Assembly: GCA_030617125.1 (NCBI GenBank)
Contig: JAUWWA010000036.1
Location: forward strand, 1 to 9,546
DNA: 9,546 nucleotides
From: Pirellulales bacterium
GTDB lineage: Bacteria > Planctomycetota > Planctomycetia > Pirellulales > Thermoguttaceae
Direction: 5' to 3'
Part shown: one piece after another, positions 1 to 5,526 of the stretch
How the letters are laid out: every line of letters begins with the position of its first letter
How positions within the stretch are numbered: the first letter of the stretch is position 1
Notes under the pieces: model-generated
What the model was told of the DNA's origin: nothing
The model's input: the letters and a program-made list of their open reading frames with translations, nothing else
Databases searched by the model: none
Position numbers and translations under genes: made by a program

Positions 1-1
1 G

Positions 2-253
2 CATGTACGGCGGGGCGCTGTCGAGGCCTTGGGGAACATGGGCCCAAAAGCGAAAAGAGCCATCCCGGCGCTCACAGAAGCACTACAGGATGAGGATGTA
101 TATGTACGGCGGGACGCTGCCATGACATTGGCGAAGATAGGGGTAAGAGCCAAGAAAGCTCTCCCGGCCCTAAGGAAAGCACTCCAGGATGAGGACAAGC
201 GTGTACGGGCCGCCGCTGCCAGGGCCCTGAAAAAAATCGAAGGTGAACCATGA
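2..253 (+). CDS. HEAT-repeat protein, C-terminal end (5' truncated by window)
   Basis: The reading frame is open from the window edge to a TGA at 251-253, so only the last 83 residues are visible. They form about two and a half HEAT/PBS-lyase-type repeats of 33 residues, each with the pattern VRR-AA-AL-IG-KA--ALPAL--AL-DED. The period is exact at DNA level: equivalent codons fall at 2, 101 and 200, 99 bases apart. Such repeats stack as helical pairs and usually bind proteins; no catalytic residue is visible and no partner can be named. An in-frame TTG at 29 and ATG at 38 fall inside the repeat consensus, so neither is likely to be the true start. No terminator was seen in the 44 bases after the stop, where the broken toxin gene of the opposite strand converges. 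The assignment to the repeat class is firm; function is unknown. Confidence 0.8.
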   Translation, partial: HVRRGAVEALGNMGPKAKRAIPALTEALQDEDVYVRRDAAMTLAKIGVRAKKALPALRKALQDEDKRVRAAAARALKKIEGEP

Positions 254-297
254 CGCTCAGTTTAAGGTCCAGGACGAGTCAGGCAACGGAATCCCAA

Positions 298-462
298 TTA
301 CGGCCGGCGTTGCCCCATTTCGGGATTCGCGCCAAGCAGATAGCACGTCTCGGGCAATTTCGAAACGAAGCTCACCGCTGCTCGCGCCTTGTCACGAGCA
401 ATGAAATCGAGTAGAGCGTCGAGGTCCGCTTCGGCAAGCGGTGCGAAGATAACGTGACTCAT
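298..462 (-). pseudogene. ParE-like toxin, truncated and probably dead
   Basis: Reading the minus strand from the ATG at 462-460 gives 54 codons beginning MSHVIFAPLAEADLDALLDF and ending in PEMGQRRP before a TAA at 300-298. The start, the LAEADLD..LDFIA helix and the PEMG.RRP segment match the N-terminal half of ParE/RelE-superfamily toxins, which are normally about 90-100 residues. The C-terminal strands with their conserved basic and aromatic residues are absent. After the TAA the same frame reads LGFRCL, close to the (E)LG-x-RC stretch expected after RRP in ParE, so the TAA looks like a nonsense change in a former Glu codon. A second stop follows at 264-262, close to the end of the neighbouring HEAT gene. 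Neither other minus-strand frame restores a ParE tail. The start overlaps the antitoxin stop by ATGA, the usual translational coupling. Most likely this is a decayed toxin; a genuinely short protein is less likely. Confidence 0.6.
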
Positions 463-713
463 TCGTGTTCGACAGCGTCCCCGCGCTCTATGGCCCGGGC
501 CTTTCTTTCGAGTCGCTCAAAGACTTCTTCGCCGTCAATGCCCTGGCCTTCGTCGAGCTGCCGAATGCCGGCGTCTATGTCTCGCCGAAGCCGCTCTCGC
601 TTCTCCAGCAGCCGCAACGCTTCCCCCACACCTTCTCTTTCGTCGCGGTAGTTTCCACTCTGGAAGATGCTCTGCACAAGCCCTTCCAGTTCGGGTGTGA
701 TTTCCACGCTCAT
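459..713 (-). CDS. ParD-like ribbon-helix-helix antitoxin
   Basis: The 84-residue product begins MSVEITPELEGLVQSIFQSG and continues into a YRDEREGVGEALRLLEKRE helix, the pattern of ParD/CopG-type antitoxins: a short N-terminal beta strand, then two helices forming a DNA-binding ribbon-helix-helix over roughly residues 1-45. The rest is charged, helical and rich in Glu, Asp and Arg, as expected for a toxin-neutralising tail. I chose the ATG at 713-711 because the homology begins there and GGAAAGG lies about eight bases upstream; the frame stays open to an ATG at 785 but the extra 24 residues do not look like this family. The ParE-like gene follows with an ATGA overlap. Family members bind their partner toxin and repress their own operon. 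Since the partner appears broken, this may now be an orphan antitoxin or regulator. Confidence 0.72.
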   Translation of the reverse strand: MSVEITPELEGLVQSIFQSGNYRDEREGVGEALRLLEKRERLRRDIDAGIRQLDEGQGIDGEEVFERLERKARAIERGDAVEHE

Positions 714-736
714 GGCGTTCGCCTTTCCGTTGCATT

Positions 737-773
737 CTGGATTCAGTGTATCACGAAATGCCGGGCAATCCAG
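737..773 (-). promoter_or_regulatory. Candidate extended -10 promoter and operator of the antitoxin gene
   Basis: On the minus strand TGATACACT (753-745) resembles an extended -10 element, TGn plus TACACT at 750-745. It is flanked by a perfect 7-bp inverted repeat, CTGGATT at 737-743 and AATCCAG at 767-773 in plus-strand terms. No convincing -35 hexamer was seen. ParD-type antitoxins repress their own promoters through inverted repeats overlapping the -10, so the arrangement fits, but the repeat is short and this is inference. Confidence 0.3.
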
Positions 774-795
774 TTCTTTGTGCATTGGGGGGAAG

Positions 796-838
796 GGGGC
801 AGTCCCGTTTCCGCTGTGCGAAAACGGAGACAGTTTCC
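796..838. repeat. REP-like imperfect hairpin
   Basis: Bases 796-814 and 818-838 are imperfect inverted copies around a three-base loop (815-817). The inner nine pairs, 806-814 with 818-826, have a single mismatch, and the outer part pairs GGGCAGTC-type sequence with GACAGTTTCC-type sequence less well. The run of G, the AGTCCC core and the GTTTTCG stem recall short palindromic repeats that I associate with planctomycete intergenic regions; this is recall of a pattern, not a database match. It lies upstream of both the minus-strand antitoxin gene and the plus-strand metabolic cluster, so it is not a terminator for either. Confidence 0.4.
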
Positions 839-863
839 GGAGGTTGCCCAGCGACGGGCTCGA

Positions 864-877
864 AGGCTGCGCAGCCT
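864..877. repeat. 14-bp perfect palindrome AGGCTGCGCAGCCT
   Basis: This is a perfect palindrome about 30 bases upstream of the candidate pfp -35 box. As RNA it could form a five-pair stem with a GCGC loop followed by GTTTT, a weak terminator shape, but no plus-strand gene lies upstream to need one. A protein-binding site is an equally good reading. Confidence 0.35.
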
Positions 878-905
878 GTTTTCCGAATCATCCGGGCCGG
901 TCTCC

Positions 906-934
906 TTGTTGCTGTCCTGCCGGACAGGTAAAAT
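906..934 (+). promoter_or_regulatory. Candidate sigma-70 promoter of the pfp cluster
   Basis: TTGTTG at 906-911 and TAAAAT at 929-934 are separated by exactly 17 bases; TAAAAT differs from TATAAT at one position. Transcription would start near 941, giving a 5' leader of about 43 bases before the ATG at 984. The spacer holds a perfect inverted repeat, CTGTCC-TGCC-GGACAG, at 912-927, which a repressor could occupy. The leader contains a 6-bp hairpin, CGTCAC-GGG-GTGACG, at 949-963. Confidence 0.5.
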
Positions 935-983
935 AATGGCTTTTCGTCCGTCACGGGGTGACGAAATCGAGTGAAATCGAACA

Positions 984-2276
984 ATGAGCGAAGTGCGGAA
1001 TCTGGTCGTCGCCCAGAGTGGTGGGCCGACCCACGTGATCAACAGCAGCCTGCGAGGCATCATCGAGGCGGCCTGCGGCCTGGATGCGATCGGCGCCGTC
1101 TACGGGGCGCGACACGGCATCGAGGGCGTTTTGAAGGAGGAACTGCTCGATCTTTCGGCCCAGTCGGCCGAGGAAGTCGCCCTGTTGCGGTTTACGCCGG
1201 CCGCAGGCTCCATTGGAACCTGCCGCTATAAGCTGAAACAGGGCCAGGACGAGGACTTCGAGCGGGTTATCGAGGTCTTTAAGGCTCACCAGATCGGCTA
1301 TTTCCTCTATATCGGCGGCAACGATTCGATGGATACCGCCAACAAGGTGGCCCAGTTAGCCCACAAGCGTGGACTCGACCTCGTCGCGGTCGGCGTGCCC
1401 AAGACGATCGACAACGATGTCGGCGACAGCGAGTTTCGGCTGATCGACCACACTCCGGGCTATGGCTCGGTGGCGCGATACTGGCTGCACGCGGTCCAGA
1501 ACGCCAATGAGGAGAACCGCGGGTCGTGCCCGGCCGATCCGGTGCTGGTGATGCAGGCGATGGGTCGGCGGATCGGTTTCATCCCGGCGGCGGCCCGGCT
1601 TGCCGACCCGGACCGCGAAATGCCGCTGCAAATCTACCTTGCCGAGAGCCCCTGCTCGTTGGAGCAGTTGGCCGACCGGGTGAACGATCAGCTTCGACGC
1701 TCCGGTCGCTGTGTAGTGGTCATCAGCGAGGGGTTCGACGTGGGCGGGCTGGGCGACGTGAAGGACTCCTTCGGCCACACATCGTTCGGTTCCAGTAAGC
1801 TCACGGTGAGCCAGGTGGTGGTGAACTACCTCAACAAGATCGGCCTTGCCGTCAAGGGCGCCGCCCGGGGTAACGTCTCGGGCACCGATCAGCGGCACTC
1901 CATGGCGTACGCGTCGCCGGTCGACCTGGATGAGGCGTGCGCCGTGGGGCGGAAGGCCGCCGAATTGGCCGCCGCCGGACAAAGCGGCTACATGGCCACG
2001 ATCCTGCGCAATGACGGCCCGGCGTACAGCGTCCGCTACGACAAAGTCCCCCTGGAGGACGTGGCCAACAGCGAACGGACGTTCCCACGGCGGTGGATCG
2101 CCGAGAACGGCTGCGACGTGACCGACGATTTCGTCCGCTACGCCAAGCCGCTGGTGGGCAACGACATGATCGGCCTTCCGATGACCGACGGCCGGCAGCG
2201 GATGACGCGGTTCGAATCCATTTATGCAGAGCAAGAACTACCGAAGTACACTCCACAAGCAGATCGCAAGAAATGA
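984..2276 (+). CDS. pfp: PPi-dependent 6-phosphofructokinase (PPi:fructose-6-phosphate 1-phosphotransferase)
   Basis: The 430-residue cytoplasmic enzyme belongs to the PfkA/PFP family, which interconverts fructose 6-phosphate and fructose 1,6-bisphosphate. Visible motifs are SGGPTHVIN at 12-20, GGNDS at 111-115, PKTIDND at 139-145 with the catalytic Asp143, MGRRIGF at 193-199 and SEGF at 248-251. Lys140 in PKTIDND (Gly in the ATP enzymes) and Asp114 in GGNDS (Gly in the ATP-type GGDGS) are the established markers of pyrophosphate use, so the reaction is probably reversible. Asn113 replaces the more usual first Asp; I believe this occurs in a known PFP subgroup. The ATG at 984 is chosen because the homology starts at once; no clear Shine-Dalgarno sequence precedes it. 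Its TGA overlaps the next start as ATGA, so the HAD gene is probably translationally coupled. It appears to head a four-gene operon. Confidence 0.92.
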   Translation: MSEVRNLVVAQSGGPTHVINSSLRGIIEAACGLDAIGAVYGARHGIEGVLKEELLDLSAQSAEEVALLRFTPAAGSIGTCRYKLKQGQDEDFERVIEVFKAHQIGYFLYIGGNDSMDTANKVAQLAHKRGLDLVAVGVPKTIDNDVGDSEFRLIDHTPGYGSVARYWLHAVQNANEENRGSCPADPVLVMQAMGRRIGFIPAAARLADPDREMPLQIYLAESPCSLEQLADRVNDQLRRSGRCVVVISEGFDVGGLGDVKDSFGHTSFGSSKLTVSQVVVNYLNKIGLAVKGAARGNVSGTDQRHSMAYASPVDLDEACAVGRKAAELAAAGQSGYMATILRNDGPAYSVRYDKVPLEDVANSERTFPRRWIAENGCDVTDDFVRYAKPLVGNDMIGLPMTDGRQRMTRFESIYAEQELPKYTPQADRKK

Positions 2277-3139
2277 TTGACATCACACCAAAACACGACT
2301 ACCTCGTAGGCATCGACTCCGACGGATGCGCGTTCGACACGATGGAGCTGAAGCACAAAGAGTGCTTCATTCCGAACATCATCAACCACTGGGAGTTGCA
2401 GGGGATCAGCAAGTACGTCCGCGAGGCGGCGGAGTTTGTGAATCTGTACTCGAAGAGCCGGGGAATCAACCGCTTCCCGGCGCTGGTCGAGGCGCTCGAG
2501 TGGCTCCGGAAGCGCCCTGAAGTGCGGGCCCGTGGCGTGAAGATCGAAATCCCACCGGGGCTGCTCGATTGGCTCGATCGCGAGACAAAGCTGGGCAACC
2601 CGGCGTTGGAGAAGGCCGTGGAAGAAACTGGCGACCCGGGCCTGGAGCAGGCGCTGCGATGGTCGAAGGCCGTCAACGAATCGATTGCCAAGATGGGTCG
2701 CGGCGTGCCGCCGTTCCCGTTCGTGCGCGAGAGCATCGAAAGGCTTCACGACCGGGCCGACGTCTTGGTTGTTTCGGCCACGCCGCAGGAGGCGCTCGAA
2801 CGGGAATGGGACGAACACAATCTGGCGCAGTACGTCGTGGCCATCTGTGGCCAGGAGGTCGGCACGAAAAACGAGCACCTCCAAGTGGCCGAGAAGTATC
2901 CGGCCGAGCACACGCTGATGGTCGGCGACGCCCCGGGCGATTACAAGGCTGCGCTGGCCAACGATGCGCTCTTCTTCCCCGTCAACCCGGGCAACGAGGA
3001 AGCCAGTTGGAAGCGGCTCTACGAGGAAGGCGCACAGCGGTTCCTCGGCGGCACGTTCGCCGGCGAGTATCAACAGCGATTGTTGGAAGAGTTTGAAAGT
3101 TATCTGCCCGAAAAACCGCCCTGGCCGGTGGAGGAGTAA
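2273..3139 (+). CDS. HAD-superfamily phosphatase coupled to pfp
   Basis: This is a 288-residue haloacid dehalogenase-type hydrolase. Motif I is DSDGC with the nucleophile Asp15 and the acid/base Asp17; motif II is Ser168 in VVSAT; motif III is Lys199 in GTKNEH; motif IV is GDAPGD with Asp219 and Asp223. All catalytic residues are present, so it should be an active Mg2+-dependent phosphatase. About 130 residues between motifs I and II form a large, mostly helical cap of C1 type, which sets the substrate; it has stretches such as NLYSKSRGINRFPALVEAL that I cannot tie to a named family. The frame is open further upstream, but the ATG at 2273 is preferred because it overlaps the pfp stop and sits 14 codons before motif I. 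The position between PFP and 6-phosphogluconate dehydrogenase suggests a sugar-phosphate substrate; that is inference only. Confidence 0.85.
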   Translation: MIDITPKHDYLVGIDSDGCAFDTMELKHKECFIPNIINHWELQGISKYVREAAEFVNLYSKSRGINRFPALVEALEWLRKRPEVRARGVKIEIPPGLLDWLDRETKLGNPALEKAVEETGDPGLEQALRWSKAVNESIAKMGRGVPPFPFVRESIERLHDRADVLVVSATPQEALEREWDEHNLAQYVVAICGQEVGTKNEHLQVAEKYPAEHTLMVGDAPGDYKAALANDALFFPVNPGNEEASWKRLYEEGAQRFLGGTFAGEYQQRLLEEFESYLPEKPPWPVEE

Positions 3140-3142
3140 TTC

Positions 3143-4591
3143 ATGACAAACCGCAAGTGCGACATCGGATTGATCGGCCTGGCCGTGATGGGCGAAAACC
3201 TCGCACTGAACATCGAGAGCCGGGGATACAGCGTCGCGGTCTTCAACCGGACCACCAGCAAAGTGGATGACTTTATGGCGGGTCGGGTGAAGGGCCAGAA
3301 CTTCGTCGGCGCCCATTCGCTCGAAGAACTGGTCGAGAGCCTGGCCGCGCCGCGAAAAGTCATGTTGATGGTCAAAGCGGGACCCGCCGTCGACGAGTTC
3401 ATCGAAAAGGTCATCCCGCTGCTCTCGCCCGGCGACGTCATCATCGACGGCGGCAACACCCACTTCAGCGATACCGAACGCCGCACGCGGTACGTCGAAT
3501 CGAAGGGTCTGTTGTATATCGGCACGGGCGTGTCCGGCGGCGAAGAGGGCGCGCTGAAAGGCCCCAGCATGATGCCCGGCGGAAGCGAAAAGGCATGGCC
3601 GCTGGTCAAACCTATCTTCCAGGCGATCGCCGCGAAGGTCGGCCCGGCTGGAGATATCCCTTGTTGCGAATGGGTCGGACCGCGCGGTGCGGGCCATTAC
3701 GTCAAGATGGTGCACAACGGCATCGAGTACGGCGACATGCAGTTGATCTGCGAGGCCTACTGGATGCTCAAACACGCCCTGGGCCTTGGCAACGACGAGC
3801 TTTGCGATGTCTTCGCCGAGTGGAACCGTGGCGAACTGGACAGCTATCTGATCGAGATCACCCGCGATATCTTCAGCGTCAAGGAGGACGAAACCGGCCA
3901 ACACCTTGTCGATCTCGTCATGGATACGGCCGGCGCCAAGGGCACCGGCAAGTGGATGAGCCAGTTAGCGTTGGATCTGGGCGTGCCCAGCACATTGGTC
4001 ACCATGGCGGTTTATGCGAGATCACTTTCGGCAATGAAGGAGCCGCGCGTTCGGGCGAGCAAGGTGCTGCGGGGACCGAAGGCCACGTACCGAGGCGACC
4101 GCCAGAAGTTCATCGAGCAGATTCGCCAGGCGTTGTACGCTTCGAAAATATGCAGCTACGCCCAGGGGTTCGTGCAACTCCAAGCGGCGGCCGCCGAACA
4201 CGACTGGCCGCTCAAATTCGGCGACATCGCGATGCTCTGGCGGGGCGGCTGCATCATTCGGGCGGTCTTCCTGGAACGGATCAAGGAGGCTTTCGACAAG
4301 AGCCCGCAGTTGGAAAACCTCCTGCTGGCGCCGTATTTCAAGAAGGCGGTCCGCAAGGCCCAAACCTCCTGGCGGCACGTCGTCGTTACGGCTACCCGCT
4401 TGGGCATCCCCGTGCCGGCCCTCTCCGCCGCGCTGGCCTATTACGACGGCTATCGGAGCGAGCGGCTGCCGGCCAACCTATTACAGGCCCAGCGCGATTA
4501 CTTCGGCGCACACACGTATCATCGTGTCGACAAACCCGGCGAGGGCCCGTTCCACACCGACTGGCTCCGCTTACGAAAACAATTCGACTAA
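3143..4591 (+). CDS. gnd: 6-phosphogluconate dehydrogenase, decarboxylating
   Basis: The 482-residue protein oxidatively decarboxylates 6-phosphogluconate to ribulose 5-phosphate in the pentose phosphate pathway. The N-terminal Rossmann domain shows GLAVMG at 12-17 and NRTTSK at 35-40; Asn-Arg-Thr after the second strand is typical of NADP+ binding. Further family marks are GGNTHF at 103-108, SGGEEGA at 131-137, KMVHNGIEYGD at 188-198 with catalytic Lys188 and Glu195, and the DTAGAKGTGKW signature at 261-271. The C-terminal tail RDYFGAHTYHRVD...FHTDW, which in the family reaches into the partner subunit of the dimer, is complete. Length is normal for the long, dimeric form. A strong GGAGGAG (about 3129-3135) precedes the ATG, and the gene begins three bases after the HAD stop, so both are almost certainly on one transcript. 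No glucose-6-phosphate dehydrogenase gene is in the window. Confidence 0.96.
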   Translation: MTNRKCDIGLIGLAVMGENLALNIESRGYSVAVFNRTTSKVDDFMAGRVKGQNFVGAHSLEELVESLAAPRKVMLMVKAGPAVDEFIEKVIPLLSPGDVIIDGGNTHFSDTERRTRYVESKGLLYIGTGVSGGEEGALKGPSMMPGGSEKAWPLVKPIFQAIAAKVGPAGDIPCCEWVGPRGAGHYVKMVHNGIEYGDMQLICEAYWMLKHALGLGNDELCDVFAEWNRGELDSYLIEITRDIFSVKEDETGQHLVDLVMDTAGAKGTGKWMSQLALDLGVPSTLVTMAVYARSLSAMKEPRVRASKVLRGPKATYRGDRQKFIEQIRQALYASKICSYAQGFVQLQAAAAEHDWPLKFGDIAMLWRGGCIIRAVFLERIKEAFDKSPQLENLLLAPYFKKAVRKAQTSWRHVVVTATRLGIPVPALSAALAYYDGYRSERLPANLLQAQRDYFGAHTYHRVDKPGEGPFHTDWLRLRKQFD

Positions 4592-4631
4592 TCGCTTCCT
4601 ACAGTTTGGGTGATAAGAACACGAGGAACGC

Positions 4632-5414
4632 ATGTCCGCTGAATACTTGCAAGAGCTGTTTGGGCTAGACGGTCAAACGGCCGTCGTCATCGGCGGGGCG
4701 GGGGTCCTCGGCGGCGCCTTGTGCCGTGGACTCGTCCGCGCCGGGGCGCACGTAATCGTCGCCGACCTGACCGAGGAAAGCTGCGCAGCGCGCGTCGCCG
4801 AGTTGGAGAAACTCGGCGGCAAGGCCGGCTCTTGTACGGTCGACGTCACCTCCCGTGAGTCGCTCGAAAACCTCCTGGCCGCGACCCTGAAGCAAACCGG
4901 CCGGGCCGATATCCTAGTCAATTGTGCCGGCGTCAACTTCGGCAGCCCCTTTCTCGAACACCCCGAAGAGCAATGGGACCGCGTGATGGCCATCAACCTG
5001 AAGGCCGTCTTTCAGGCGTGCCAGGTTTTCGCCCGACACATGGTCGAAGCCGGCGGCGGCGCGATCCTGAACATCGGCAGCGTCACATCGCATTTGCCGC
5101 TGTCGCGCGTGTTTGCCTATTCGGCCTCGAAGGCCGGTGTGCTGAACCTGACGCGGAACATCGCCCAAGAGTTCGGCGCCAAGGGCGTGCGGGTCAACGC
5201 GATCTGCCCCGGCTTTTTCCCCGCCGAGCAGAACCGGCGGCTGCTCGACCAGGAGCGCATCGACAACATCATGCACGGCACGCCGATGCAGCGGTTCGGC
5301 GAGCCGGAGGAACTCGTCGGCGCCATGCTGCTGCTGCTTTCGCCGGTGGCCGGCAGCTTCATCACGGGCACACATGTCAACGTCGACGGCGGTTTTACCG
5401 CGGCATGGTTCTGA
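4632..5414 (+). CDS. SDR-family oxidoreductase, probably sugar-acid type
   Basis: This is a classical short-chain dehydrogenase of 260 residues. The cofactor loop is GGAGVLGG at 21-28, a variant of TGxxxGxG; Asp45 at the end of strand 2 favours NAD(H) over NADP(H). Asp71-Val72 and NCAG at 97-100 (variant of NNAG) follow, and the active-site tetrad is Asn122, Ser150, Tyr163 and Lys167 in YSASK. The C-terminal half, VNAICPGFFPAEQNRRLL and TPMQRFGEPEELVGAMLLLLS, with VDGGF at the end, resembles D-mannonate/fructuronate oxidoreductases of the Bacillus YjmF type and gluconate 5-dehydrogenases. I infer a hexonate or keto-sugar substrate, in keeping with the gnd neighbour, but SDR specificity cannot be settled from motifs. 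The ATG at 4632 is preceded by GAGGAA at a good distance. A 40-base gap from gnd without a terminator suggests co-transcription. Confidence 0.85.
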   Translation: MSAEYLQELFGLDGQTAVVIGGAGVLGGALCRGLVRAGAHVIVADLTEESCAARVAELEKLGGKAGSCTVDVTSRESLENLLAATLKQTGRADILVNCAGVNFGSPFLEHPEEQWDRVMAINLKAVFQACQVFARHMVEAGGGAILNIGSVTSHLPLSRVFAYSASKAGVLNLTRNIAQEFGAKGVRVNAICPGFFPAEQNRRLLDQERIDNIMHGTPMQRFGEPEELVGAMLLLLSPVAGSFITGTHVNVDGGFTAAWF

Positions 5415-5429
5415 GTGAGCAGAAAGAGC

Positions 5430-5521
5430 GAAAAGGGGTCACAACTACTCTTGGAGAACTGGGCGACATATGGTGGGACGCATCCTGCCTGGACCGCCAA
5501 GAATAGTCCTGACCCTTTCTT
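5430..5521. repeat. 92-bp inverted-repeat element (MITE/REP-like)
   Basis: The terminal 25 bases, 5430-5454 and 5497-5521, are inverted copies of each other with 19 of 25 positions identical. Shared cores are GGGTCA, ACTA and TCTTGG. The 42 bases between them have no other obvious structure. The element fills nearly the whole gap between the SDR stop (5414) and the dus start (5527). It carries no gene. Short elements with such ends are typical of REP sequences or of non-autonomous relics moved by a transposase elsewhere in the genome; no target-site duplication is evident. As RNA it could fold and weaken read-through from the SDR gene into dus. Confidence 0.6.
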
Positions 5522-5526
5522 GTTTG

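Noticed and set aside
714..785. Earlier antitoxin start adding 24 residues
   Set aside because: The extension covers the candidate promoter/operator and does not look like a ribbon-helix-helix N-terminus; the ATG at 713 has a good GGAAAGG site.
465..974. 169-codon plus-strand frame opposite the antitoxin
   Set aside because: It lies antisense to the better-supported ParD-like gene and continues through the REP-like region; no family resemblance.
936..974. 12-codon leader peptide MAFRPSRGDEIE before pfp
   Set aside because: Its start lies just upstream of the predicted transcription start, there is no ribosome binding site, and there is no run of regulatory codons.
1356..2234. 292-codon open frame on the minus strand
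   Set aside because: Antisense to pfp, with no recognisable domain and His/Arg/Val-rich composition typical of shadow frames.
2222..3904. 560-codon open frame on the minus strand
   Set aside because: It runs antisense to the HAD gene and gnd, both with complete motifs; the translation shows no family and is a by-product of GC-rich codon use.
3595..4668. 357-codon plus-strand frame overlapping gnd
   Set aside because: It overlaps the intact gnd in another frame and is rich in Arg, Gly and Ala without motifs.
5470..5526. Earlier dus start adding 19 residues
   Set aside because: The added residues are encoded by the 92-bp repeat element and precede the family's normal N-terminus.
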